Shown piece after piece: positions 57,501 through 62,973 of a stretch of 64,000 nt of DNA; the first letter of the stretch is position 1, and every line of letters starts with the position of its first letter. Position numbers and translations under genes: made by a program. Source of the stretch: Anticarsia gemmatalis (lineage: Eukaryota > Arthropoda > Insecta > Lepidoptera > Erebidae); NCBI RefSeq assembly GCF_050436995.1, contig NC_134765.1:10257501-10321500 (forward strand). Reading direction: 5' to 3'. The notes beneath the pieces were generated by a model. The model made no database searches, was not told the DNA's origin, and saw only the letters and a program-made list of their open reading frames with translations.

Positions 57501-60117
57501 AAAACAGTAACGACCTCGGTCATTAATTATTTTGTTGATTATTTAAGTCAATAAACACAGTGATTTGAAAAAAAAAATGAAACACGTTGTTTTTATTTTT
57601 TTATTTTTTTTTCCGCTGAAAGTAGAATGACCCTCAAAACAAGATTTAATGAAACTATACATTATACAACTAAAGCATCGCTATGAGGCACTGCCTACCT
57701 TTTTATCTATACTAATATTATAAAGCTGAAGAGTTTGTTTGTTTGTTTGATTGTTTGTTTGTTTGTTTGTTAGTTTGTTTGAACGCGCTAATCTCAGGAA
57801 CTACGGGTCCGATTTGAAAAATTCTTTTAGTGTTAGATAGCCCATTTATCGAGGAAGGCTTTAGGCTATATAATTTCACACTACAGCCATTAGGAGCTGA
57901 GTAGCAACGAAAAATGTTACAAAAACGGGGAAAATTCTCCCTTATTTGACGCAAGCGAAGTTGCGCGGGTCAGCTAGTTTACATATATACCTTACAATAG
58001 GGGCTCGCCCCCATTAAAAGGTGTACTTTCAACTAACGATTGCCAGCGACTTTGTCCGCGTAATCTTTGGTTTTTGGCTCTATTGCTACTAATCATCGCG
58101 TCATTTTCTATAGCCTATAAGCCTTACCCCATAAATGGACTATTCAACACAAATGACTTTTCAATTTAAACAAATAGTTCCTGAGATTTAAACCAAACAA
58201 ACAAACTCTTAAGCTTTATAACATTAGTATAGATACCAAGAATACAGAATGCAAAAGCTTTGGTTAATAAAGAGCGGTTCCCATGGTCCTACAACCTCTG
58301 CTACAATGGCATAGTTGTGCGTGTGAACGATGGTTTATCAGACATTGCAATGTGCTATCAATAAGGTCACCGAGGTCACAGTAATGACCTTTAACATACT
58401 TCGCTGTAGGTCACTGGGGTCAGTTTGAGGTCTGCACTCTGCGGAAAAGATCTGTCTGGGAACCATGTTTTTGGTGTTCCCATAGAGAGTAAGAGAGTGT
58501 TTTAAAGAACTTTAGGGGCATTTTTATAATCTATAATACTAATATTATAAAGCTGAAGAGTTTGTTTGTTTGCTAATCTCAGGAACTACGGGTCCGATTT
58601 AAAAAATTCTTTCAGTGTTAGATTGCCTATTTATCGAGGATGGCTATAGGCTATATAGCTACGCATCACGCAAGCATCACGCTAAAAAACCAAAAATATT
58701 TCTAAACGGGGAAAATGATTACCCGTTCTCTCTTATGTGACGCAAGCGAAGTTGCGCGGGTCAGCTAGTTTTAGAAAAAGTGTCAGATTTTCACAGCAAG
58801 ATAAAGTGACAGTGAATTTATGAAAACAGCCGTTAAAAATCTATTTGATTAGCTAACTGATATCTATTCAGAGCAGGAGAAACCGTGTCTTAGTATTGGT
58901 ATAGACCAGGGGTGCCCAAACTTTTCTTAGTCCGGAACCACTTTTGTATTACTCTTGTTAGCAGGGACGACTATGTAAGTACGAGTAGTAGTAGTAGTAC
59001 ACTAAAAATAAAGTGTAATAATGAACCTGAAAATTTTTAAACCATTCGCGGACCATATTTTGCCTTCCACGGACCACTGGTTGGGAACCACTGGTATAGA
59101 CTATGCCTTTGATTTTAATAGGTTTAATATAAATTGCTTAGGAATTAGAGACCAGTTCTTTTGGCTACCAGGGAACATATCATTAATTAATAATGTGTTG
59201 GCCCCGAATGGCTTAAGAATTCTTGACTCTTGCAAATGAAAATGTTGTACAATGAAAAGACTCTATTAACGATTTCAATTATTTAGCAGATATATCGTAC
59301 TACTATCTTACGTTATGAGTACTGATACTGATACTAGTGGATCAACTGATGCACGGTCATGAAATAACTAGTTGAAAAACGTTACATTGAAAGCACTAGT
59401 ATTTTTAGCACGTAACAATTTTATAGCCAGTGACTGTAACAAGGTAACTAATTGCCTTTCCCTGATACAATTAATTATGTATTAACTTCCATAATTACGC
59501 CGGAAATGGCGGAAATTTCGTTACGGAAATAGAGAAAATTCACAAAGAATGTAGAGATTGAAGCCGGCGGCGGCTCGCGTGAACACTCCACGTACATACA
59601 TACATACAGACGCACTACTCCCGGATGTGTTCGGAAATTCACGAATTACACATTCCGAACGTTCAACATTTATACATATTTTGCATAAAATGAAACTTCA
59701 CCAATTTCCCCGCCACGTCTGCATTCAAATGCAGAAATTAATCAACACATACACATAGATAATTGTCAGACTAAGAAACCAGTTAATATAGTTATTTTCG
59801 TTAACAAGCGGCCGATATTAAATTTTTGGAAAGTCGGAATACGTTCGCGTACCGTTATTTCGCAGTAACACTTACATTTCTATTCAAATATACATATAAA
59901 TACGTCGGACGCGAAAGAAAACTGGAGAAAATCGAACGGAACCGTAGTCTAAAAACATATATCTGATAAATTAAAGGCCGATCACCGTTCACACAGTGAC
60001 CTGAAAATGCGTGTCGTTCTCACCGGAGAGGAATGAGCTGGCGAGGGATTCCTGGGCGGCGCCGGGGGTGAGCGCGAGGAGTAGGCCGAGGGCCACACTG
60101 AGTGCCGTCACTGTCAT
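30505..60117 (-). CDS. mas: Masquerade-like protein: five disulfide knots plus inactive serine protease
   Basis: This is a secreted non-catalytic serine protease homologue. Fly Masquerade acts outside the cell in muscle attachment and axon guidance. Fourteen exons join in frame (683 codons plus stop): 60117-60024, 38362-38213, 37156-37040, 36465-36272, 35843-35646, 35169-35042, 34655-34525, 34098-33907, 33513-33439, 32919-32748, 32231-32044, 31589-31500, 31190-31036, 30672-30505. Residues 1-22 are a signal peptide. Five six-cysteine modules of the form C-x3-C...C...C...CC follow: C46-C76 (CPGTC), from C125 (CPGVC), in exon 5 (CRGDC), from C257 (CPGYC) and across exons 7-8 (CPGSC). Thr/Pro-rich linkers, including a run of ten Thr, join them. 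The protease domain starts at R438/VMGG. His480 (TAAHC) and Asp532 (DNDIAL) are present, but the Ser box reads GDGGGP, so Ser631 is Gly. Asp625 marks a trypsin-like S1 pocket. Intron 1 is about 21.7 kb, and the exon 11 donor (GTACTT) is weak. The protein is shorter than fly Masquerade (over 1,000 residues), mainly in the linkers. Borders were read by eye. Confidence 0.93.
33690..33895 (-). repeat. tRNA-derived SINE, full-length-like copy
   Basis: The complement begins with a tRNA-like head (GGCGGGTTCGAATCCCACC as B-box). It continues through ACAAATCTTTGTGTGATGAG and GTTCTGAGCCTGA and ends GGTTACCATAGTACAAGC. The same family occurs at 37930-38165 and 38398-38550. It lies in Masquerade intron 8 and ends close to exon 8. 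Confidence 0.8.
37350..37415 (-). repeat. tRNA-like SINE head remnant
   Basis: AAAACCGAGACCGCATGATC followed by ACACTACCAACCGCGGCACA resembles the complement of the SINE head at 18357-18445. It is degenerate and lies in Masquerade intron 2. Confidence 0.35.
37930..38165 (+). repeat. tRNA-derived SINE copy
   Basis: The head GGCGCCGTGGTTAAAGTGG is followed by a degenerate B-box (TTGGTTCTCCACCCGG), then GACAAATCTTTGTGTGATGA and ACCATAGTACAAGTTCTGC at the 3' end. It is closely related to the - strand copy at 33690-33895. It lies in Masquerade intron 2, 48 bases from the end of exon 2. Confidence 0.8.
38398..38550 (+). repeat. tRNA-derived SINE copy, internally deleted
   Basis: GACGCAGTGGTTAAAGTGC, GCAATAACCATAACGCCGC and CAGTTATTTGGTTACCATAG match the SINE at 37930-38165. 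About 70 bases are missing after the head. It lies in Masquerade intron 1. Confidence 0.75.
38551..39617. other. Masquerade intron 1, no element recognised
   Basis: AT-rich DNA with no supported exon. A small 10-bp tandem (TGACGGCA) lies near 38840-38862. Confidence 0.35.
39618..39815 (+). mobile_element. Helitron family A, 3' end degraded
   Basis: It starts TC then TGTACTTATATTATAAAGC and follows the family-A body to AAAAACGGGGAAAAGT. The terminal hairpin and CTAG are lost. A second Helitron begins eight bases further on in the opposite direction. Confidence 0.75.
39824..40018 (-). mobile_element. Helitron-like element, family C variant
   Basis: On the + strand it starts CTAGCTGACC and ends near GACTTTCGCTTTATAATATTA. 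It includes ACAGACAGACAGAGTAACAG, as in family C. The ends are partly decayed. Confidence 0.55.
40105..40318 (+). repeat. LINE 3'-tail fragment
   Basis: The fragment reads GTGGGTTAAGCAACCGTTGG, GATGGGTGACCGCATAGT, TCCGTGCTTCGGAGGACACG and GGCGGCTTGAACAACTTTGG. It ends in a GATA-type tandem where other copies have AGAAGAAG. Copies also lie at 20705-20778 and 62803-62973. Confidence 0.75.
40319..42183. other. Masquerade intron 1, no gene recognised; CT/GC-rich patch at the end
   Basis: Mostly AT-rich, with a GC-richer patch at about 40440-40530 and another at about 41955-42090 containing CCCTCCCCCTCCGCCCC. The latter could be a regulatory element. No exon frame is supported. Confidence 0.35.
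42184..42360. mobile_element. MITE, family AGCCACCTTTACACACAC
   Basis: The ends AGCCACCATTACACACACAC and GTGTGTGTAAGGCGGCT match 27896-28109 in reverse orientation. AAT flanks both sides (42181-42183 and 42361-42363), which may be a 3-bp target duplication. The frames across it are not genes. Confidence 0.8.
42478..42560 (-). repeat. Dispersed repeat, 'CTGGGCAAGG' family, short copy
   Basis: The complement reads CCTACTGCTGGACAAGGGTT and GGCCAATTGCGGGTTGGGA. It is a fragment of the family at 10855-11000. Confidence 0.65.
42561..43613. other. Masquerade intron 1, nothing recognised
   Basis: No exon or complete repeat is supported. Short open frames near 43220-43600 overlap each other on both strands and look like chance. 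Confidence 0.35.
43614..43700 (+). repeat. Dispersed repeat, 'CTGGGCAAGG' family
   Basis: TCCCACTGCAGGGCAAGG and AGGCCTTGAGTCCACAACGC match the family at 10855-11000. It is truncated on the 3' side. Confidence 0.7.
43920..43952 (-). mobile_element. Helitron 5'-end fragment
   Basis: Only the 5' terminal portion remains: on the + strand, ACTCTACAATTTTATAATATTAGTATAGA. The rest of the element is gone or too diverged to see. Confidence 0.5.
43953..45319. other. Masquerade intron 1, no gene; possible decayed Helitron
   Basis: No exon is supported. Around 45140-45300 the words GCGATTTCGTCCGCGTAA and TCCTATGTGTTCATCCAGG recall the same element type as 46955-47114, but its ends are not visible. Confidence 0.3.
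45320..45460. repeat. Tandem duplication of about 70 bp
   Basis: Two units (45320-45390 and 45391-45460) share CATTCCACA, AGAAAAGT, TATAGTGTTTT or its variant, GTAGGCACAAAA, and CTCAGG in the same order. The function is unknown; it is probably a local duplication. Confidence 0.8.
45640..45740 (-). repeat. tRNA-like SINE head remnant
   Basis: GGCAGACGCATACACTACCA and AACCGCGAAAGG match the complement of SINE-head remnants seen at 18357-18445. It is degenerate. Confidence 0.35.
46075..46275 (+). repeat. tRNA-derived SINE-like repeat
   Basis: A tRNA-like head (GCTTGGGTTTGATTTCCTGG as B-box) is followed by CAATATTCTCAGTCGTAGCC, GACTCGCCCCCTATTGCATG and CCCAGCCTTCGGCTATAAC. I recognise this kind of SINE body from insect genomes; no second copy is present in the window. 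Confidence 0.55.
46955..47114 (-). mobile_element. Helitron-like or SINE-like element, interrupted
   Basis: On the + strand it runs from CGTCCGCGTGCAAAGATTT through TCTTATGTGTTCATTCAGG and AAATCAGTTAAGTATTTTTG to TTTATAATATTA. A complete Helitron sits at its end. The last 24 bases (47091-47114) recur exactly at 47384-47407 on the far side of that insertion. Confidence 0.5.
47115..47364 (-). mobile_element. Non-autonomous Helitron, family A
   Basis: Complete: A, CTAG at 47115, the hairpin region with one change (CGCAAATTCGCTTGCG), the body, and TAGA at 47361-47364, then T. It is nested in another element. Confidence 0.92.
47410..48254. other. Masquerade intron 1, no supported gene
   Basis: A 111-codon open frame (47470-47805, +) has no recognisable domain and unremarkable codon use, and I do not call it a gene. 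A short CTAACTAACTGA tandem lies near 47820-47842. Confidence 0.3.
48255..48498 (-). mobile_element. Non-autonomous Helitron, family A
   Basis: It starts CTAG at 48255 after A and ends TTTATAATATTAGTATAGA at 48498. The right flank base is A instead of T because a second, decayed copy abuts it. Confidence 0.88.
48508..48625 (-). mobile_element. Helitron family A, 5'-half fragment
   Basis: AGCCTTCCTCAATAAAAGGA, CCCTGAGTTCAGCGCGTTC and TTTATATTATTAAGATAGA match the 5' half of family A with many changes. It is therefore older than its neighbour at 48255-48498. Confidence 0.7.
49070..49155. other. CT/GC-rich tract in Masquerade intron 1
   Basis: The tract is strikingly C-rich on the + strand (TTGCCCCTCTCCCCCCGCCC and following) within AT-rich DNA. 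On the other strand it is a G-rich tract that could form quadruplex DNA. It is possibly regulatory, but there is no direct evidence. Confidence 0.35.
49820..49985 (-). repeat. tRNA-derived SINE-like repeat
   Basis: The complement starts with AATGGCGTAGTGGTTAACGT (A-box region) and GTCGCCACGCCGCTACC. Lower down it has ACAAATATTAGTACGATCC, related to the SINE body at 33690-33895. The B-box is weak. Confidence 0.5.
50405..50475 (+). repeat. tRNA-like SINE head remnant
   Basis: AGTTGTAGAGGTTACCAGG and GTTGTGGGTTTTATTCCCAG are at tRNA-like spacing but with mismatched stems. Confidence 0.35.
50751..51028 (+). mobile_element. Non-autonomous Helitron, family A
   Basis: A/TC at 50751 to CTAG/T at 51025-51028. 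The (GTTT)n run near the 5' end is expanded. The CGCAAGCGAAGTTGCG hairpin is intact. Confidence 0.93.
51574..51676. repeat. Direct repeat flanking a Helitron pair, left copy
   Basis: About 103 bases from ATTGAGAGGCAAT to TTAACTTTACATTATA recur at 52182-52275 with one 10-base gap and a few changes. The two copies bracket two head-to-tail Helitrons. Confidence 0.9.
51677..51920 (-). mobile_element. Helitron family A, first of a head-to-tail pair
   Basis: A, CTAG at 51677, to TTTATAATATTAGTATAGA at 51920, directly followed by CTAG of the next copy with no spacer. Confidence 0.92.
51921..52182 (-). mobile_element. Helitron family A, second of a head-to-tail pair
   Basis: CTAG at 51921-51924, the body with hairpin, and TATAGA ending at 52182, then T. 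It has an expanded CAAA run compared with its partner, so it is not an exact duplicate. Confidence 0.92.
52182..52275. repeat. Direct repeat flanking a Helitron pair, right copy
   Basis: It matches 51574-51676 except for loss of about ten bases (ACTTAGACTG) and some substitutions. Confidence 0.9.
52276..52897. other. Masquerade intron 1, no gene; short GC-rich patch
   Basis: A patch at 52315-52375 contains GGCGCGTGGCGCGTGCAGTG and a GGCGCGCGC run. The remainder is AT-rich, with no exon. Confidence 0.35.
52898..53045 (+). repeat. Dispersed repeat, 'CTGGGCAAGG' family
   Basis: CCACTGCTGGGAAAGG, GTCTTGAGTCCACC, ATGCGGATTGGGAACATTG and GGGCTTAACAATTTTTGG follow the same order as in 10855-11000. 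Confidence 0.75.
54124..54157 (+). promoter_or_regulatory. TATA/initiator promoter for the transposase-like gene
   Basis: TATAATA at 54127-54133 is followed 28-29 bases later by TCAGT at 54153-54157, the arthropod initiator at its usual spacing. A 5' exon then runs to a good donor at 54273 (AAG/GTAAGA). An acceptor (TTTTATTTTAG) lies at 54758, 13 bases before the ATG. Confidence 0.5.
54772..57069 (+). CDS. DDE transposase-like protein, intact single coding exon
   Basis: The product has 765 residues. The first 100 are strongly basic (Lys/Arg/Gln-rich), followed by a leucine-rich probable coiled coil at about 135-175. A Cys/His group (C265, C267, H269-H270, C299-C300, C308, C313, C316) probably binds zinc. 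The core shows LLHIDFAENY (D410), HFVSDGPSSQYRN (D495) and WHYNEAGHGKGSPDEIG (E529, D538, E539), a plausible DDE/D nuclease fold. A second Cys pair group (CTDCRPEQICSHYE) follows, then a Ser/Asp/Glu-rich tail ending SDSSDEDIF. I recognise the SDGP...QYRN and GHGKG signatures from uncharacterised proteins in insects, cnidarians and fishes, but cannot name the superfamily. It lies antisense within Masquerade intron 1. A candidate 5' UTR intron spans 54274-54758. It could be an autonomous transposon or a domesticated gene; the complete frame favours recent activity or selection. Confidence 0.85.
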   Translation: MAPSIRQTSKKGNQLELKKRQKRKEQVKMAMRRHRQKLTEEQLEERRRKDRERYQRKKEQGEVKSIHEFTPRAQKMIRKQWKQRSKKYRDNKKALQRIRQQTENFIETDTPPSSPVTSNSRSRTESGRKIAKRNRKYLKLENSILKEKLRLLENRVKKYKMRYNRAIRRQERGHVPCNKKSRVNEVKQEIIKFLEKDECSRLTAGTKETITRKKVKKQIRLLNDSLLNLYARFKTTINRKISYSLFCRYRPFWIISPNAKQRDTCLCIHHANMELITSALKTANIITEGTPVGLVKTICCEGKLKEECLLRKCNDCREKKINFNLNDNNIPISYFRWITKKFPVSIKGAEKLCQKTIKEKVLSSRRDLVDQLLLKIPSFMNHLNNIYHQYQAINHAKRRVDPETALLHIDFAENYICKYAEEVQAVHFGASKPQISLHTAVLYHSGEDDSIITPFCTISENLRHDPVFICNHLIPILNIIKTLHPNLKTMHFVSDGPSSQYRNKSMFFLMANFLAVNLNVQNLIWHYNEAGHGKGSPDEIGATVKRTADQSVARGRDVANFQQLIRCLEENCNGVQIIPIDEDNVETIENLLAKSLTPPFKGTLNVHQVTWSKDSPGLLHARKLSCTDCRPEQICSHYEMGVINTEHSQIDRNHSPATFSSHNQMDPIISEEPGPSGLVSRTGSESPARCLDSDDEDGIMLSIPTKRSSNFYFKSGNSSSSADNSNEEIKKKQFIDKVFNEASEFTKKCRFFDVSASDSSDEDIF
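57550..57555 (+). other. Poly(A) signal of the transposase-like gene (AATAAA)
   Basis: AATAAA lies 481 bases after the stop codon, followed 12 bases later by an A-run at about 57568-57578. The A-run resembles a poly(A) tail. However, the gene retains a candidate 5' UTR intron and promoter, which argues against a processed copy. Confidence 0.45.
57706..57977 (+). mobile_element. Non-autonomous Helitron, family A
   Basis: A/TC at 57706 to CTAG/T at 57974-57977. It has an expanded GTTT run and an intact CGCAAGCGAAGTTGCG hairpin. The - strand open frame across it is not a gene. Confidence 0.93.
58043..58233 (-). mobile_element. Helitron-like element, degraded
   Basis: The + strand has GCGACTTTGTCCGCGTAA, CTATAGCCTATAAGCCTTAC, GTTCCTGAGATTTAAACC and CTTTATAACATTAGTATAGA. 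It is a family A/C mixture with many substitutions and no clear CTAG end. Confidence 0.65.
58530..58768 (+). mobile_element. Non-autonomous Helitron, family A
   Basis: A/TC at 58530 to CTAG/T at 58765-58768 with an intact hairpin. It has a short GTTT run and internal substitutions. Confidence 0.9.
58907..59093. mobile_element. hAT MITE with perfect 8-bp target duplication
   Basis: The ends are CAGGGGTGCCCAAACTTTT and GGTTGGGAACCACTG, which are hAT-type. GTATAGAC is repeated exactly at 58899-58906 and 59094-59101. It is 187 bases long and non-coding; the open frame starting at 59021 crosses its border and is not a gene. Confidence 0.9.
59102..60000. other. Masquerade intron 1, proximal part
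   Basis: No exon or complete repeat was recognised. A small GCCGGCGGCGGCTCGCG patch at 59562-59579 and a CATA tandem near 59593-59606 are the only notable features. Splicing or enhancer elements for Masquerade could lie here. Confidence 0.35.
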
Positions 60118-60309
60118 GTTCACTGGCAACAGTCACTGCGCGGGAGGGTCGGGGCGCATGGTGTGACGACCGCTAGGCGTCCTGCGCGCGCGCGCACTGC
60201 TCACAAGAAAGGTGTTTGGGTGCGTACGACGGCACGACGCCCACCGCGGATCAGTTCGTAGATGTGAAAGTTCTCTGAGCTCACTCGCACTGCGCGCTGG
60301 ACACGCGAC

Positions 60310-60350
60310 GTACTGAGGGCCTAGTTTTTTACCACCGTGCTATATTATTG
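60310..60350 (-). promoter_or_regulatory. Candidate Masquerade promoter (TATA-like plus initiator)
   Basis: On the - strand, AATAATATA (about 60341-60349) precedes TCAGT (60316-60312) by about 30 bases, the arthropod TATA/initiator layout. A start there would give a 5' UTR of about 197 bases before the ATG at 60117, through GC-rich DNA. Confidence 0.4.
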
Positions 60351-60381
60351 AACGCTGATCGAATTAAATGATTTATTTCAC

Positions 60382-60421
60382 GATTCATAAAAAGTGGACT
60401 CTGTGTCCACTTTTATGAATC
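60382..60421. repeat. Perfect hairpin just upstream of the Masquerade promoter
   Basis: GATTCATAAAAAGTGGAC and GTCCACTTTTATGAATC form a 17-bp stem with one bulged A and a TCTGT loop. It is too short for a usual miRNA precursor. It may be a tiny fold-back insertion or a cruciform-type regulatory site. Confidence 0.75.
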
Positions 60422-61680
60422 CCGGTGTTGTACGATTAGTATTTCAACTAACGCATACATAATTTTATACATCTAAATATTTCAATATTATTTGTCATAC
60501 TTGCAGCAAAAAATTCAATCTAATCGAAAAGTTTAAGATACGTATGTATCTAACATAAAACTCTGGCATAAATAAGAGGAAGACCCATTCTTTAAGCATA
60601 TTTACCAATTAGAGTAACTTTATACTATAATAAAATTAACTAAGTATGTAAAAAACAAATAGGTATTTATCATATGATAACGTCGGAAAACGAACCCTTT
60701 TGTTAAAAAAATATCAATTTTCCAAAAAAGCTGACAACAATAAGTTGTTAACACAATCACATCTGTGCTTACATACTCTTTGTCCAAATTACCATAATTT
60801 AACGGCAAATGCGGAATCGATGTTATTGCAGCAGCGTTGCGGGGACGGTGCGGCGGCGGTGCGGGGGCGGTGCGGCTACGTGCCACGTGAGACGCTATGA
60901 ATGACTGACACGTTGACCGTGGCCCATTCGAGGACACCAACGTCCCATGAATGACTTAATTACTACGAAGGAATTTCCAAGATTTTTGTAAGGAATTTCT
61001 CATTTCGTTCACTTGGAGCCTCAGAAAATAGTTTAAGAGTTGTTCAAGTTCATCGTTTTTATCATATTGTTTTACAAATTACATACTAGTAAGCACTTAC
61101 TAAGTAAATATGTAAGGTAAACGAAGCGATACAACATACTATCAATGTTTCATAGCTTCTGTGTCAGATAACGTATCTACTAGATAAAGTGAGAGTATGA
61201 AAGAGGGTATGAAAATAACTGGCAAAATTCCATTTGATGGTTAAAAATTAATGCTTATCAATGGTGAAACTAAGCCATAAACTACAGGATTTCAAACGAA
61301 AATTTATCAGATTTTTCTCAAGAGTTTTCTAGCCCATAATTATCGCAATATCACAAGTATATTAGTCAAACTAATACTAGACTTTATAAATAGTCTAGGG
61401 TCGTTTACCTCGAGGTAGACTGACGGCTGACGACTAGCCAGCGTCAGGCAACTTTCCCAGCCTCCACCGGACATATTATATTTTCTTAACCATCATTCCT
61501 ATGGGAGTCGTTTCGTGGAAATGTGTTGATTGCAATCTCGGGACGCCATATGTAGTTAGGCTTTCGCAAGCAAGTTTGTATCGGTATGTGGATGAGATGT
61601 TCTTTGGTCAGCTTTCGAGGTATAATCAAATTTACAATGGAAAAACTTGGAAGACTTTATTATTCTTACTAATACTTAAA
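60422..61680. other. DNA upstream of Masquerade, no gene recognised
   Basis: A GC-rich patch at 60832-60892 has GGTGCGG-type repeats and ends with CCACGTGAG, an E-box (CACGTG). No exon is supported on either strand. Confidence 0.35.
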
Positions 61681-61928
61681 TCTATACTAATATTATAAAA
61701 TTGTAGACATTCTTTATTTGTTTGTTTGAACGCACTACTCTCAGGAACTATTGGTGTGAATAGAAAAAATATTTTTCTATTGGATAGCCTATTTATTGAG
61801 CAAGACTATAGGGCCTTGCTCGTAGATGGACTATCTAACACTGAAAGATTTTTTCTAATCGCCCAGTAGTTCCTGAGATTAGCGCGTTCAAAGAAACAAA
61901 CTCTTCAGCTTTATATTATAAGTATAGA
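61681..61928. mobile_element. Palindromic Helitron composite with two 5' ends
   Basis: The left side starts TCTATACTAATATTATAAA and reads through the family-A 5' half to about 61810. The right side is the complement of the same 5' half, ending TTTATATTATAAGTATAGA. No 3' hairpin or CTAG is present. The right arm is closer to the family consensus than the left. Confidence 0.8.
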
Positions 61929-62309
61929 TAATAATATACTTACACGTTTATCATTTTACAAACACTGGATATACTGTCTATAACAGATAAAAATACTATC
62001 TCTATAAGCGTTTATAAGCGTTCAAGACAGACATAAACCAAATAAAGCACTTCAGTAATTGGTTTCACAAATATACTAACTAAATATTACACATAACGCA
62101 ACTTTTACTTTTACATATACTAGAGTGAGATGGCGTATATAAGTATGTTACAAGTGCGAGAGGGAGGGAACATCATTTACACCTATTACCGGTGATAGCT
62201 CTTCTCTATGTAATGTCACGATTTGAGGCCCAATGACGATTTGGTTCAGACTATACTGTCTTACTATAAGGTTAAAAAACAAGAGCTGTGACATTTTCAG
62301 ATAAATTTT
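61929..62309. other. No gene or element recognised
   Basis: AT-rich DNA without exon-like frames. Confidence 0.35.
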
Positions 62310-62400
62310 GGCTAGCCTGGCGTAACCCCTCTCTCATTACGGAATGAGATAGGCAGTGGGATATTAATGGGTTAAATTGATTTATTTTTAAGTACGGTAT
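62310..62400 (-). repeat. Dispersed repeat, 'CTGGGCAAGG' family, fragment
   Basis: The complement reads TTTAACCCATTAATATCCCA followed by CTGCCTATCTCATTCCG and GAGAGGGGTTACGCC. It is a diverged member of the family at 10855-11000. Confidence 0.5.
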
Positions 62401-62554
62401 GCTCTAAACGTGTAAATAATTTTGAAAACTGGTTATTTCTATCAACAAGTCAAGTACAATGAGTACTTGAGTACAATGTAAATGAGTGATTCTAAATATG
62501 TAGAATTGACCACAAGTGTTAACAACAGTTACTGATTAGTTATCAAATACCATA

Positions 62555-62726
62555 TTAGGTCGGGGAAAAAGTGTTTCCGCATTATAGTATGTATGAACCT
62601 GTATTAAAATCTTTTCTCTACACAAAAAAGCTCGATATTTGGGTACCTCACGAGCTCACCAAAGAGATTTTATTACAAGTTCATACATAATTACTATAAT
62701 ACGAAAAGATTTTTTCCCCGACCTAA
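62555..62726. mobile_element. mariner-type MITE
   Basis: The inverted ends of about 50 bases start TTAGGTCGGGGAAAAAGTG on the left and ATCTTTTC/TTTTTTCCCCGACCTAA on the right. TA lies on each side (62553-62554 and 62727-62728), the mariner/Tc1 target duplication. It is 172 bases long and non-coding. Confidence 0.92.
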
Positions 62727-62802
62727 TATTTTTAGACCCTATTTGTTTATGCGCTTATAGCAAGTTTTGCTCATCTATTGGTAATCAATCTTTGGGACTC
62801 AG

Positions 62803-62973
62803 GGGGTTAAGCAACTAGCAGCTCGTTCATTCCGTAGATGGGCTGACGGTATCAGAGAAACGCATCTCCGTTCTTCAGAGGGCATGTAAAACATCGGTAA
62901 GATGCGTCAAATGCCTTTAAATAGTAACAAACAACTTTGACACTAGGTTGACCCATACGATAAGAAGAAGAAT
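62803..62973 (+). repeat. LINE 3'-tail fragment ending in AGAAGAAG
   Basis: GGGGGTTAAGCAACTAGC, TTCCGTAGATGGGCTGAC, TCCGTTCTTCAGAGGGCATG, TTGACACTAGGTTGACCC and AAGAAGAAGAATACGGG follow the order seen at 40105-40318 and 20705-20778. Confidence 0.75.

Noticed and set aside
54155..57578. Transposase-like gene as a processed retrocopy (AATAAA plus A-run at its 3' end)
   Set aside because: A TATA/initiator pair and a candidate 5' UTR intron with good splice sites precede the ORF, which a processed copy would lack. The A-run is short and could be chance.
57718..57954. 78-codon open frame on the - strand
   Set aside because: It lies wholly inside a non-coding Helitron; similar frames appear in other copies (for example 48289-48486).
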